64,000 nucleotides of DNA, taken from the NCBI RefSeq assembly GCF_000177075.1, contig NZ_ADEG01000039.1, forward strand, positions 1-64,000. Reading direction: 5' to 3'. Positions 1 to 9,124 of this stretch are shown here, one piece after another. This stretch comes from Hoylesella buccalis ATCC 35310 (GTDB lineage Bacteria; Bacteroidota; Bacteroidia; Bacteroidales; Bacteroidaceae). The notes under the pieces are model-generated. The model ran no database searches, was not told the origin of the DNA, and saw only the letters and a list, made by a program, of their open reading frames with translations. The translations under genes and the position numbers were made by a program. The first letter of the stretch is position 1; the number at the start of each line of letters is the position of its first letter.

Positions 1-347
1 ATAAAGTGATCTAGGTTGTATCCTCAATGCAAGCTGATTCATTGGCTAATGGGGTAGGAAAAGCCACTCTATGAATAGTGTTTTCCTCCAGCTTCATAAT
101 CGTATGCTGTTTATCAATCCTGTTGCGTTGTGGCATGCAGAATCCTATAGTATTTCATTTTGGTACCGCCACCGCTCACGTTTGCAATCGCCGGTTACAT
201 ATTCACGTCCCCCATACAAAGTCATAGTGTACAAAATGGCCATACACGGTTATGATGTACTTTCTCCTACTTCTTCTGCTGTCGTCCTTACCCCACCTAG
301 ATATAATACCTCAGCGTGTGGTGTCACTCTGCGAAAGGGATGTGTGG
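1..347. other. Intergenic left edge, no supported gene
   Basis: This stretch lies downstream of the minus-strand TerB/DnaJ gene. Open frames exist but have no recognisable domain, signal peptide or sensible composition. An imperfect inverted repeat near 57-86 (GGAAAAGCCACT against AGTGTTTTCC) could be a weak terminator. Nothing else stands out. Confidence 0.5.
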
Positions 348-1163
348 CTACATGCCGCGGGCTTTGTAAATGAGGTCTTTGGCGTTGTTGATTTCCTGAA
401 ACTTCTTCTGGGCAGCCTTCTTCACATCGTTGCCCAGCGTGGAAACACGGTCGGGATGATGCTTCAAGGCCATCTGCCGGTAAGCCTTTTTCACTTCATC
501 GTTAGTGGCTGAGGGGGCAATTCCCAGTACTCTGTAGGCTGCTTCGAGGTTTGTAGAGCTGTCTTTGAGGTTGAGCATGGAGTCAACATCGGCAGCTGAA
601 AGTCCCAGATATTGGGCTATCTCTTTTAGAACGTTGACCTCTTCACTGACAATCATGCCATCGGCTTGGGCGATAATCACTAGGAAGTTGAACAGCTGCA
701 ACCGTTCAGAATAGCCCATATTGAAACTAATTTGGATGCATGCTTGCCGGATGGTGTTGCTGAACTGCTGCCACCCCATTTGCTTTTGTTGCTCGAAAAG
801 CCTGAGAAGAATCTCCTCTCCCTGCTTCACTGCCACCTCACCAAAGTTCTGTCTGAGAAAATTACGCACCGTTTGCATCTCCGAATGCATCACCTTGCCG
901 TCGGCTCGGATGACATACGAGGCCAATGCGAGGATGGAAAAGAGGAACGTGTTGCGCTGTCCTTCGGCGTATTGTCGTTGCTGTTGATTGTATTGTGCAT
1001 ACCTGTTGCCCTGACGTTGTCGATATTCGTCACCCGATTCGCCTTCACTGAAGGTGTCTAAGCCGCTATCGAAGAGCCATCCAATTGCAAATCCAGCGAG
1101 TGCGCCTAGTGGGCCTCCCTGCATGAAACCTAGTATTCCACCTATCCATTTACCTGCTGCCAT
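348..1163 (-). CDS. TerB-like / DnaJ domain co-chaperone (DjlA type)
   Basis: A 271-residue protein. It begins with a glycine-rich hydrophobic stretch (about residues 7-32, G-x-x-x-G-like spacing) that could insert in the membrane. A helical TerB-like domain follows (about 75-195). The C-terminus is a J domain (about 207-271) with the HPD motif in KHHPDR, which stimulates DnaK ATPase. This order matches DjlA, a membrane-anchored DnaK co-chaperone. It is transcribed alone, with the sialidase upstream on the same strand and about 80 bases between them. The J-domain assignment is firm; the TerB domain and membrane anchoring are inferred from pattern and order. Confidence 0.85.
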   Translation of the reverse strand: MAAGKWIGGILGFMQGGPLGALAGFAIGWLFDSGLDTFSEGESGDEYRQRQGNRYAQYNQQQRQYAEGQRNTFLFSILALASYVIRADGKVMHSEMQTVRNFLRQNFGEVAVKQGEEILLRLFEQQKQMGWQQFSNTIRQACIQISFNMGYSERLQLFNFLVIIAQADGMIVSEEVNVLKEIAQYLGLSAADVDSMLNLKDSSTNLEAAYRVLGIAPSATNDEVKKAYRQMALKHHPDRVSTLGNDVKKAAQKKFQEINNAKDLIYKARGM

Positions 1164-1245
1164 TGTTCTCTGGTTTGTTTTGATTCATGCTTGCATGGCG
1201 TGCTGCCATTGTATTTCTTTTTATTTTTCAGGCTTTTCGTGCGTT

Positions 1246-2526
1246 TCAGAACTTCCCTTTGAGTTGATATTTCCCGTTTGTGATGCTCTCAAGCTTCAAA
1301 CTTTGGTAGTCGATGTTGTAGATGGTGGGGCCTGACTCCCATAAAAATCCAATTCTTCCATCTTTCTGAAGCGTCATGGTAGAATAGGCTCCCAGGCCTG
1401 TTGCTACCATCATGCCTCGCTGCCAGCCGTCAGCCAACTGCTGGGATGTGAGATGTTTCTTGCCCAAATCTTTGTAAAAAAAGCCGATGCGCGTTCGCTG
1501 TGGACCAAAAGGAACCGACTGAATGGCTACGAACGTTTTCTTGCCATCGGCTTTGCGAATGGCTGGGACGACCAAGATTTCACCATTACACTCGTTCTCA
1601 ATGCCCGAGAAGGCAGTCGCTTTGGTGCGTTGTCCCCACGAGCCTTCGGCCTTTTTAAGGTTGCTGAAGGTGAAGACGTTGAACAGTCGGCCGTTGTGAC
1701 GTGAACTGAGTATGAGGCTGCCGTCGGGCAGTTCCTCGCATTTCACCTCGTCACCGTCGCGACAGGGAGATGTGTTGATGTCGCCCAACACGTGCCACTG
1801 CCGGCCAAAATCGTCGCTGTAGAGCACGAAGTTGCCTGACAAGGTGCACAGACCGACGTACAGACGATAGTATTTGCCTACCTTGACGTGGCGGCTTTGG
1901 TGTATTTTGCCCGATGTGAAGAACAGCGACTGGATGGGGCCGGCCTCACGTTGGTCGAACAGGCGGTATATCTGTTCGGTGATTTCGTGTCCCTTGTCCC
2001 AGGTCTTTCCGTTGTCATGACTGCGGAAGATGGCAATACGGTTAGGGTTGTTGCGTGTTGCTTGGAAATATACGGTTTTGCCAGCCACGCAAACAGCCAG
2101 CACCTCGCTGCTCTTTTTGTCGGCCACCAAGGCGCAGTCGCCAAAGGCATAATCCCACTTGACATCAGCCTCGTTGCCATGGCCGTCGGCCAACATCTTC
2201 TCTGCCGACCAGGTCTTGCCATTGTCGCGACTCGTGCGATAGACCACGTCCACGGCTCCAAAGCCAATGTCAGAGCCGCAATAACGGTAGTCGGCCGCAG
2301 CGATTAAGTCGCCGTTGCTGCATGTGGCGATGGCGGGGATGCGATAGGGGATGGCATCTTTTTCCGGCGTAGTGAAAAGTCGCTGCCGACTGTCTGTCTC
2401 ATTGATGGCACGGATGCTGCTGCAGAGCATGAGCACGGCGATGCTGATGACCGTGCGAAGGTGCGCGCCTACTAACTGATGGATGTAGTTGTGATGTGTG
2501 TGCATAGTAAAATACTTGTTGTTCAT
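1246..2526 (-). CDS. nanH: Exo-alpha-sialidase, GH33 family, secreted
   Basis: Hydrolyses terminal sialic acids from host glycoconjugates. After the signal peptide comes the arginine-bearing YRIP motif (YRIPAI), then Asp boxes of the SxDxGxTW type: SRDNGKTW, SHDNGKTW and the degenerate SDDFGRQW. This is the standard six-bladed propeller pattern. The open frame extends to 2556, but a minus-strand TATATTTG box at 2554-2561 would lie over that start. The ATG at 2526 is therefore preferred. It gives 426 residues with a long polar n-region, a hydrophobic core (VISIAVLMLCSS) and likely cleavage after IRA. The protein is probably periplasmic or surface-exposed. No other nan catabolic genes are present here, so the released sialic acid is handled elsewhere or shared. 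Confidence 0.9.
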   Translation of the reverse strand: MNNKYFTMHTHHNYIHQLVGAHLRTVISIAVLMLCSSIRAINETDSRQRLFTTPEKDAIPYRIPAIATCSNGDLIAAADYRYCGSDIGFGAVDVVYRTSRDNGKTWSAEKMLADGHGNEADVKWDYAFGDCALVADKKSSEVLAVCVAGKTVYFQATRNNPNRIAIFRSHDNGKTWDKGHEITEQIYRLFDQREAGPIQSLFFTSGKIHQSRHVKVGKYYRLYVGLCTLSGNFVLYSDDFGRQWHVLGDINTSPCRDGDEVKCEELPDGSLILSSRHNGRLFNVFTFSNLKKAEGSWGQRTKATAFSGIENECNGEILVVPAIRKADGKKTFVAIQSVPFGPQRTRIGFFYKDLGKKHLTSQQLADGWQRGMMVATGLGAYSTMTLQKDGRIGFLWESGPTIYNIDYQSLKLESITNGKYQLKGKF

Positions 2527-2553
2527 TGTGTTCCAAATATTGTTTGATGTTGG

Positions 2554-2561
2554 CAAATATA
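2554..2561 (-). promoter_or_regulatory. Promoter -7 box for the sialidase
   Basis: CAAATATA on the plus strand reads TATATTTG on the minus strand, an exact match to the Bacteroidota TAnnTTTG -7 element. It sits about 28 bases before the ATG at 2526. No clear TTTG -33 element is seen at the usual spacing. Its place argues against the longer upstream start. Confidence 0.5.
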
Positions 2562-2794
2562 CGGAAAATTTTTGAAATCAGCAGTGATTTCATCGCTAAA
2601 CTCCTGCAAAATAAAAAATCGGAAAGATTCGAAATTTTCTTTACAATAACCTCTTCAAAATTCGTTTGTAGGTGAGCAATGCACGCCCTAGCGTCAAATA
2701 TGCCCAAAATGAACGACTTTTGCAAGTTGCTGATTACAAGGTTGATACGCTATCTCCTCATCGTTTTCTCATCGTCCTCTCCTGTATTGCTGCT

Positions 2795-2882
2795 CAATAA
2801 CAATGCTTTTGAATGCCAATAGGTATGCCTTTGGCTTCCAATATGTAAGTCTTTGCTCACCAATGGCATGGTTATAACAGCG
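2795..2882. repeat. Degenerate 22-bp tandem array, four units
   Basis: Four units start with CAAT at 2795, 2817, 2839 and 2861, exactly 22 bp apart. Unit bodies share a T-rich core near position 11 (GCTTTTGAA, GCCTTTGGC, GTCTTTGCT) but otherwise diverge. Similar arrays occur in several other intergenic gaps of this window. Confidence 0.75.
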
Positions 2883-3314
2883 CAAGTGATGCCTTTTATC
2901 GCATTTAGGTCGTGTTTTTAGATTAAAAAATCGACTTTGACGCTTCCAAAGATGTATGTTAGGTGAGTCCGTGCCTATCAATTTTTTCTATTTCGTCAGT
3001 TTTCATGTACCGTTTTACATGTATGTTTTTCTTACAAAATAGGTGGGAATGATGATGTACAAATGTGGCTGAAGATTTCATGAAACGTTTTGTTTCTCAA
3101 TTACGTGCCGTCGTCATTATGATAACGTGCTGGCTTGTTTCTCTGGCAAACGTATCTCACCGTTGCCCGAAGGGACGGCCAAGTTCTCTGCAATGCCATT
3201 CAGCGAGGAGAAAGTCAAAAGTGCATTCGTGATGACTTGGCTGCGTGTGGGCTGTTTTTGAGCGATAATCAAAGAATGGAAAATTGACGTCTGGTGGCTT
3301 GGATCTGTAATCGA

Positions 3315-3353
3315 GTAGGAGGTGAACGCCAATGATTAGTGTTTACCTCCTAC
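3315..3353. terminator. Strong hairpin downstream of the HsdR-N-like gene
   Basis: GTAGGAGGT at 3315-3323 pairs with ACCTCCTAC at 3345-3353, and the stem extends inward through GAAC/GTTT. No long T run follows on the minus strand, so terminator function is inferred from position after the minus-strand stop codon at 3427. Confidence 0.5.
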
Positions 3354-3426
3354 ACGATTTATAATTTAATAGCAATTTCCTTCCTTTTTAATTTCAGTTT
3401 TATGAGCGTAAAAAGGTTCTGTTTTG

Positions 3427-3876
3427 TTAAATATTTTCGTACTCAGGAATATGGTCTAAATATAAATATTTTTTACTTTCATAATCCATTTTGCAGCAAT
3501 AAGAATCAATGCCGTTGCTGACAATGAGATAGTCGACATGCAGCAGTAAATTATAGGTGGATATTTGGTCGAACACCTTTTGTGTAATGGGGATGGATGG
3601 AGCCTTATATTCTATGATCATCCTGGGACGCAGGTGCGAATCGTACAGAACACTGTCGGCTCGCAGTGTCTTGCCGGCCATGTTGAGTTGTATTTCATTA
3701 GCTAACAAGGTGGCTGGATAGTGTTTGTGCTCTATTAAATAATGTATGAAATGTTGTCTCACCCATTCTTCTGGTGTAAGTGCGACATATCTCTTGCGGA
3801 GAATGTCGAAAATGGTGGGTTTGTCTTTCGTGCCGCCTAATTTTATTTGGTAATGGGGTAGGTTTAATGGATACAT
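3427..3876 (-). CDS. Stand-alone HsdR N-terminal-like nuclease domain protein
   Basis: A 149-residue protein like the Bacteroidota HSDR_N_2 family. It has a PD-(D/E)xK-type core: an acidic residue in LRADSVLYD, then MIIEYKAP, which supplies the E-x-K. No helicase or specificity subunit is adjacent, so it is not a type I restriction system. Its 150-residue length is normal for this short family rather than a truncation. It is divergent with holA, about 140 bases apart, and a minus-strand TAACTTTG box lies at 3900-3907. The cellular role is unknown; the link with holA hints at DNA metabolism. Confidence 0.75.
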   Translation of the reverse strand: MYPLNLPHYQIKLGGTKDKPTIFDILRKRYVALTPEEWVRQHFIHYLIEHKHYPATLLANEIQLNMAGKTLRADSVLYDSHLRPRMIIEYKAPSIPITQKVFDQISTYNLLLHVDYLIVSNGIDSYCCKMDYESKKYLYLDHIPEYENI

Positions 3877-4019
3877 TTTAGTAATTTTGCATTCAGATAC
3901 AAAGTTAATAAAAAAACAAGAAAAGAAAAAGACCTGGTGGAGAATACGCAGAATATGACCAGAGTGTCAATTTGTATGGCTTTTTGTCATGCTCATCTCG
4001 TACCAAGTTTTTTGTAATA

Positions 4020-5039
4020 ATGGCTAAAACAGGACCTACATACGATTCTATCATGCGTGACCTTCAGGCACGTCATTTTTCACCTATTTATATATTGATG
4101 GGTGAGGAGTCGTATTTTATCGATAAAATTTCAGATTATATCGCCGAAAACGTCCTGCAACCCGAAGAGCGTGACTTCAATCAAAACATAGTTTTTGGTT
4201 CTGACATCAACGCAGCACAGATTGTAGATCTGGCAAAGGGATATCCAATGATGGCCGAATATCGGGTCGTCATCGTGAAAGAAGCGCAAAACTTGCGTGG
4301 AACTGACGTGATTGAAAAATATCTGAAAAACCCTGTTAAATCAACAATCTTAGTGCTTTGCCACAAAAATGGCACCATCGACAGACGAAAAAAACTGATT
4401 GGAAGATCTGAAGCTTTAGGTGTAGTTTTTGAAAGTAAAAAGATGAGAGAGTCAGAACTGCCTTCTTTCATCGCTTCGTATCTGAAACAGAAAAATGTGA
4501 CTATCGATTATAAGTCGACAGCAATGATTGCCGATCATATTGGATCCGATTTGAATCGGATGATTTCTGTTCTGGACAAATTGCTGATTTCACTTCCGGA
4601 AGACAATCGAGTGGTTGTGCCTGAAGTCATTGAAAAGCAAATTGGCGTGAGCAAAGATTTCAATGCTTTCGAACTGAGAAGTGCCTTGGTCAATCGAGAT
4701 GTTTTTAAAGCCAATCAGATAATCAAATATTTTGACAATAATCCAAAAGCAGGGTCTATCTATGCTTTTCTTCCTTTGCTCTTCAGTTATTTTCAAAATC
4801 TGATGATTGCTTATTATGCTCCCTCCAAAAATGAGAATGCTGTTGCACAATTTTTGGATCTAAGAGGAGGGTGGGCTGCGCGTGATTATATCACAGGAAT
4901 GAAAAATTATTCAGGTAAGAAAACCATGCAGATCATTGCTAAGTTTAGAGAAATTGATGCTAAAAGCAAAGGAATCAACAATCCCTACACATCGACAGGG
5001 GATCTCATGAAGGAGCTTATTTTTTATATCCTGCATTGA
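4020..5039 (+). CDS. holA: DNA polymerase III subunit delta
   Basis: The delta subunit opens the sliding clamp as part of the clamp loader. The product is 339 residues from the ATG at 4020. It starts MAKTGPTYDSIMRDL and continues with the typical FSPIYILMGEESYFIDKI, followed by the AAA+-like body and helical collar of the HolA family. The frame stays open upstream to 3972, but that extension is short and lacks family similarity. An array of 21-bp repeats begins about 55 bases after the stop codon. Confidence 0.9.
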   Translation: MAKTGPTYDSIMRDLQARHFSPIYILMGEESYFIDKISDYIAENVLQPEERDFNQNIVFGSDINAAQIVDLAKGYPMMAEYRVVIVKEAQNLRGTDVIEKYLKNPVKSTILVLCHKNGTIDRRKKLIGRSEALGVVFESKKMRESELPSFIASYLKQKNVTIDYKSTAMIADHIGSDLNRMISVLDKLLISLPEDNRVVVPEVIEKQIGVSKDFNAFELRSALVNRDVFKANQIIKYFDNNPKAGSIYAFLPLLFSYFQNLMIAYYAPSKNENAVAQFLDLRGGWAARDYITGMKNYSGKKTMQIIAKFREIDAKSKGINNPYTSTGDLMKELIFYILH

Positions 5040-5095
5040 AAAAAATACCCGTTTAGGTCCTAAATAGCACCAAACGGGATCCCTCCTAAATAAAC

Positions 5096-5200
5096 TTCAA
5101 AAACCTTCTATAACTTCAAATGGGCCTCTAATAATTTCAAATAGGTCCCTAATAGCTTCAAATAGGCCCCTAATAACTTCAAATTGGCCGCTAATAGGGT
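5096..5200. repeat. Degenerate tandem array, period 21 bp, about five units
   Basis: TTCAA recurs at 5096, 5115, 5136, 5157 and 5178, with spacing 19, 21, 21 and 21. The unit reads roughly TTCAAATAGG then CCCTAATA. It lies just downstream of holA and resembles in form, but not in sequence, the 22-bp arrays elsewhere in the window. Confidence 0.8.
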
Positions 5201-5944
5201 AGCTATTTCCATCTAAAGAGGGTTTTTCGCATGCTTAAAAGGCTCTTTTTTGCCAAAGATAGACCTCATTTTAGCTTATTTTTGTCTAGAATAAAACTTT
5301 CATATTTCATGTTTTTTGCCGTTAAACCCTGATGAAATCAAGGTTCTTCGCATTTTAGTGTGTTCATAATTCGCATATTTAAGCGCACCCTGTACCTTGT
5401 TTCAGAATATTGAAATTATGGCGATTTTTCATCTTTCAATCATCAATAAATTTATAGTTAACTAATTTTATGATTTAAAACCATAAAAGATTGCGTTCTT
5501 TTTAATTTATAATTACGAATTTAAAATCGAGTATTTTCCTTAAATCCACAAACATATACATAAATCACAATGTGAAATAATAATATTAAAATGCAAATAT
5601 TTAGATTTCATGTTTAATAATTATAAATATACAATAACAAGAACTTTCCTTAAGTTATTGATAATCAATCGTTATAATGTTTTTCTTCTTCTATTTTCTA
5701 CATATAACCATTGATTCCTACTTAATTTCATGGAATAGAGCCTGTATACAGTAGAATGATAAACGATAATGCATTTATTCCCAGCTTTTTATAATTTTTT
5801 GCTACATTTATACAAAGCCTTGATTTATGGATGTAATTCATATATCTATATGAAAAGTTGTTGTATTACATTCCTTTAATGTCGGTTTTATAAATATAAA
5901 TAACTAAATTCAAACTATTGAATACTAAATATGATATTGATTTG

Positions 5945-5975
5945 TTTGTTTTGTGATTTTTATTGTTTATCTTTG
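5945..5975 (+). promoter_or_regulatory. Consensus Bacteroidota promoter for the XRE regulator
   Basis: TTTG at 5945-5948, a 19-base spacer, then TATCTTTG at 5968-5975. This matches the TTTG-N19-TAnnTTTG consensus in both elements and spacing. It lies 44 bases before the start codon of the XRE-type regulator. Confidence 0.75.
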
Positions 5976-6018
5976 TAAAGTCAATGAGAATTGCCTTTTT
6001 TGGCCTATTTTATGTTGA

Positions 6019-6498
6019 ATGACGGATAAAATGAAAGATCGAATAAAACAATTGATGAATGCTCAGCACATGAATCAGCAAACTTTTGCTGAGGCATTGG
6101 ATATTTCACCTGCTTCTTTGAGTAGCATTTTTAATGATCGTACAAAACCGACATTGAATCATATCGATGCTATCAAGAAAAAATTTCCAACTATTAATTT
6201 AGATTGGTTATTGTATGGCAATGGTCCTATGTTTATGGATGAATATACAGGTGATATCGATAATCATACAGTTTCGGCTTCTTCAGCTGAATCTGTTTTA
6301 AACTTCGATGACTCTCCTTCTACTCCATCAGAGAGTAATGTAGTTCAACCGCAGTTAAGTTTTGTAGAACAACGTAATCAACTTCAACCAGTCGCTAATA
6401 ACAATACGAAATATATTGACAATAATCCGCGTAAGATTGCTGAAATAAGAGTTTTCTATGATGACCAAACGTGGGAGACTTTTGTGCCTAAAAAATAA
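6019..6498 (+). CDS. XRE-family helix-turn-helix regulator
   Basis: A 159-residue protein with an N-terminal Cro/CI-type HTH (about residues 5-65: QQTFAEALDISPASLSSIF, then NLDWLLYGNGPMF, the usual Bacteroidota ending of this domain). The remainder is Ser/Gln/Asn-rich and probably disordered until a short conserved-looking tail (KIAEIRVFYDDQTWETF). It is transcribed alone after a long AT-rich gap and followed by a hairpin. Target genes cannot be read from the sequence. It resembles orphan Bacteroidota XRE regulators as well as prophage repressors, but no phage genes are nearby. Confidence 0.85.
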   Translation: MTDKMKDRIKQLMNAQHMNQQTFAEALDISPASLSSIFNDRTKPTLNHIDAIKKKFPTINLDWLLYGNGPMFMDEYTGDIDNHTVSASSAESVLNFDDSPSTPSESNVVQPQLSFVEQRNQLQPVANNNTKYIDNNPRKIAEIRVFYDDQTWETFVPKK

Positions 6499-6514
6499 GC
6501 TTTTTGTGTAGCAC

Positions 6515-6544
6515 TGACTGAACCATTTCAGTCAATTGGTTTAT
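6515..6544 (+). terminator. Hairpin terminator after the XRE regulator
   Basis: TGACTGAA at 6515-6522 pairs with TTCAGTCA at 6527-6534 around a 4-base loop. A T-rich stretch follows. It lies 17 bases after the stop codon. Confidence 0.6.
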
Positions 6545-6849
6545 TGTTATTCCATACTCATAATAAGCTTTTCTATTTTGCTCAATCTTTTAAAAGGTTG
6601 AACGATTACTGTTATAGGCGTTTTTATTTATTTCTTTCATTTGTGAGTGTGTTCTATTTGTGCTAACTTTGCACTTAATATAATAATGTGTTTCACGATT
6701 ATTCAATTTAAATAGGTGTCTATTCAAAGCTGAGCTTATTCTACGTTTAGACAAACGAGGTTTATATGTAATATCATTACCCTCGCATGTCACGGTTTAA
6801 GATTTGTCCAAGACTTCCTATTTCAATACTATTATAACGAAATTGTTCA
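6545..6849 (+). other. Leader region of pyrK
   Basis: Intergenic. It contains a promoter at 6640-6671 that would give a roughly 170-base untranslated leader before pyrK. A small hairpin (CGAGG at 6756-6760 with CCTCG at 6781-6785) lies in that leader. No leader peptide was found. Confidence 0.45.
6640..6671 (+). promoter_or_regulatory. Promoter for pyrK-pyrD
   Basis: TTTG at 6640-6643, a 20-base spacer, then TAACTTTG at 6664-6671. Both elements and spacing fit the Bacteroidota consensus. Confidence 0.65.
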
Positions 6850-7626
6850 ATGAGAAAGATTTGTGAAGATTTCCTTGTACAAGCAACAGAGCAATTAAGT
6901 GGTCGTCATTGGCTCATGCGATTGCGTTCTTCATCGGCTTTACCCGAGATGAATCCGGGCCAATTCGTACAGGTTCATATTGACGATTCGCCAACAACCT
7001 ATTTGCGTCGGCCCATTTCTGTTAACATGGTGGATTACGAACGCAATGAGATATTATTGCTTGTGGCCGCAATCGGTGAAGGAACCCGTCATCTGGTACG
7101 AAAGAAACCTGGTGAGAAGGTCAATTGTCTGTTGCCGCTGGGCAATAGTTTTACCATGCCACGTTCAACCAATGAGCGTGTCTTGCTCGTTGGAGGCGGT
7201 GTTGGAATCGCTCCAATGCTTTTCTTGGGAAAGCGATTGGTGGAGCTGGGAGTGCGTCCTACGTTCTTATTAGGAGCGCGAACCGCTGATGAATTGCTTG
7301 AAAAGGACATGTTTAATGAGCTTGGTGACCTATATCTCACCACGGAAGATGGTTCAGAAGGCGAGAAAGGTTATGTAACCAATCATTCCATTCTCAAGGA
7401 AAAACAATTCGACCGTATTGCCACCTGTGGGCCCAAACCCATGATGATGTCCGTGGCACGCTATGCCAAGCAGAACGACATAGAATGCGAAGTCTCGTTA
7501 GAGAATGATATGGCGTGCGGTTTGGGAGCCTGTCTTTGTTGCGTGGAAGATACTACAGACGGGCATATCTGTGTCTGTACTGAAGGTCCAGTGTTAAATA
7601 TTAAGAAGTTATTATGGCAGCTCTAA
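6850..7626 (+). CDS. pyrK: Dihydroorotate dehydrogenase B electron-transfer subunit
   Basis: Passes electrons from the PyrD FMN through FAD and a [2Fe-2S] cluster to NAD+ in class 1B dihydroorotate dehydrogenase, the fourth step of UMP synthesis. The 258 residues show the FAD-binding RRPISV motif, the NAD-binding glycine-rich [11 protein letters not shown], and four C-terminal cluster cysteines in [10 protein letters not shown] and a later CVC region. The gene overlaps pyrD by 13 bases, so the two are translationally coupled. Length is standard. Confidence 0.95.
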   Translation: MRKICEDFLVQATEQLSGRHWLMRLRSSSALPEMNPGQFVQVHIDDSPTTYLRRPISVNMVDYERNEILLLVAAIGEGTRHLVRKKPGEKVNCLLPLGNSFTMPRSTNERVLLVGGGVGIAPMLFLGKRLVELGVRPTFLLGARTADELLEKDMFNELGDLYLTTEDGSEGEKGYVTNHSILKEKQFDRIATCGPKPMMMSVARYAKQNDIECEVSLENDMACGLGACLCCVEDTTDGHICVCTEGPVLNIKKLLWQL

Positions 7627-8525
7627 ATGTAAAAATAAATGACATTGAGTTTAAGAATCCAATCTTAACCGCTTCGGGTACTTTCGGATATGGTCTCGAA
7701 TTTGCCGATTTAGTGCCATTGAATCAGCTTGGTGGTATTATTGTCAAGGGTACAACACTCCATCCTCGTCAAGGAAATAAGTATCCACGAATGGCTGAAA
7801 CGCCGCATGGCATGCTCAACTGTGTGGGACTTCAGAATAAGGGTGTTGACTATTTCTGCTCAGAAATCTATCCAAAGATTAAGGATATAGACACCCACAT
7901 GATTGTCAATGTCAGCGGAAACACGCCCGATGATTATGCCGAGTGTGCCGCCCGTATCGATGCTCTGGACAAGATTCCGGCCATCGAACTTAATATCTCC
8001 TGTCCTAATGTTAAAGAGGGCGGCATGGCTTTTGGCGTAACTTGTGCCGGAGCGGCAGCGGTTGTCAAGGCTGTTCGACGGGCTTATCACAAGACACTCA
8101 TCGTCAAGTTGTCGCCCAACGTCACCGATGTGGCTGAAATAGCACGAGCCTGTGAGGCCGAAGGAGCCGACAGCGTTTCGCTTATCAACACGCTCATGGG
8201 CATGGCCATTGACATAGAGCGGCGCAAACCCGTGTTGAGCATTGCCACAGGTGGCCTGAGCGGGCCGGCTGTAAAGCCAGTAGCGTTGCGCATGGTATGG
8301 CAAGTGGCCAAGGCTGTCAATATTCCTGTCATTGGACTTGGAGGGATTTCTACGGCGAAAGATGCCATCGAATTCTTCATGGCAGGTGCCACGGCTATCC
8401 AGATTGGCACGGCCAACTTTGTCGATCCCATGGCTACCATCCACGTTCGTGATGGTGTGAACCGCTGGCTTGATGACCATGGCTGTGCTTCGGTGACAGA
8501 AATCATTGGCGCATTGAACGTTTAA
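7614..8525 (+). CDS. pyrD: Dihydroorotate dehydrogenase B catalytic subunit
   Basis: Oxidises dihydroorotate to orotate using FMN. The product is 303 residues. It begins with the typical [19 protein letters not shown] segment. The active-site cysteine of class 1B enzymes is in [16 protein letters not shown]-phosphate binding glycines are in IGLGGIS and AIQIGTAN. It works with the overlapping pyrK gene product as a cytoplasmic heterotetramer. An imperfect inverted repeat (AACCTGTGC / GCATAGGTT) after the stop codon may end transcription. Confidence 0.95.
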   Translation: MAALNVKINDIEFKNPILTASGTFGYGLEFADLVPLNQLGGIIVKGTTLHPRQGNKYPRMAETPHGMLNCVGLQNKGVDYFCSEIYPKIKDIDTHMIVNVSGNTPDDYAECAARIDALDKIPAIELNISCPNVKEGGMAFGVTCAGAAAVVKAVRRAYHKTLIVKLSPNVTDVAEIARACEAEGADSVSLINTLMGMAIDIERRKPVLSIATGGLSGPAVKPVALRMVWQVAKAVNIPVIGLGGISTAKDAIEFFMAGATAIQIGTANFVDPMATIHVRDGVNRWLDDHGCASVTEIIGALNV

Positions 8526-8590
8526 GCCGACTAAAACCTGTGCTTCCCGTTTATCTGTTGAATCTGCATAGGTTCTAAAAAACATTTCCT

Positions 8591-8917
8591 ATGAAAATAC
8601 AATGTATATTAATCAGCATAGTCTTTGTTTCTTTTTTATGCTCATGCGAGAGTGTACAAAGTTTGGAAGGGCTTGTGGTGGATGTCCATAATGTTCCTTT
8701 AGATAGTGTTTTAATTTCAGACAATCTGATGAATTTTCGTATGCGTACAGATTCGTTAGGAAGATTTAGGTATATGATAATGCTACCTACAACAAGCCGA
8801 GGTATAGACACAAAATTTAGTTTTTCCAAAAAAGGATTTATAGATCATAGTCAGACAATTAAAGTCAATCGTTCTACGAAAGTTATTGTTGTTATGAATA
8901 GAGACACGACTGAATAA
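8591..8917 (+). CDS. Small lipoprotein with carboxypeptidase-regulatory-like fold
   Basis: A 108-residue protein. The signal peptide ends in a lipobox (VSFLCSC), so the mature protein is anchored by its first cysteine. What follows, LEGLVVDVHNVPLDSVLIS then DSLGRFRY, is the pattern of the CarboxypepD_reg / carboxypeptidase-like regulatory beta-sandwich seen at the start of SusC-type receptors, here on its own. Function is unknown. It is more AT-rich than pyrD and M48, which flank it, and has its own spacing on both sides. Confidence 0.7.
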   Translation: MKIQCILISIVFVSFLCSCESVQSLEGLVVDVHNVPLDSVLISDNLMNFRMRTDSLGRFRYMIMLPTTSRGIDTKFSFSKKGFIDHSQTIKVNRSTKVIVVMNRDTTE

Positions 8918-9124
8918 GCCAATGGTGCAACAACCCTGTGTTGGCATGATTGAGGAGCCCTATGCCGTTGATAATGTTTAAGCTGACATAAGACCAAGGG
9001 CATCAACTGGGTTCAGCTCCACCTTTCCCTTTCCCGGCATTATTTCAAATTATAATCAACTATTGTCCGCATGTATCATTTTTTTTTGTAAGTTTGCAAT
9101 ATCGAAATTTATAAAACCAAGGAT

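Larger units (their letters stand above)
2562..3426. other. Long intergenic region with 22-bp repeats and a hairpin
   Basis: About 860 bases between the sialidase and the HsdR-N-like gene. Short minus-strand frames inside it have no domain or signal features and are not called. The region holds the 22-bp-period array at 2795-2882 and a strong hairpin at 3315-3353. Confidence 0.6.
5040..6018. other. AT-rich intergenic region, about 980 bases
   Basis: No gene is supported. The first 170 bases hold the 21-bp array at 5096-5200. From about 5400 onward the sequence is extremely AT-rich, without a credible reading frame, until the promoter of the XRE regulator at 5945-5975. Such AT-rich spacers can bind silencing proteins or mark old insertion points, but nothing here proves either. 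Confidence 0.6.

Noticed and set aside
71..373. 100-codon plus-strand frame at the left edge
   Set aside because: Composition is unlike a protein, and it overlaps the 3' end of the TerB/DnaJ gene in antisense.
2399..3332. Several minus-strand frames of 70-108 codons upstream of the sialidase
   Set aside because: No domain or signal features, and they overlap the 22-bp array and the hairpin.
7860..8585. 241-codon minus-strand frame opposite pyrD
   Set aside because: Shadow of pyrD; no domain and no ribosome site.
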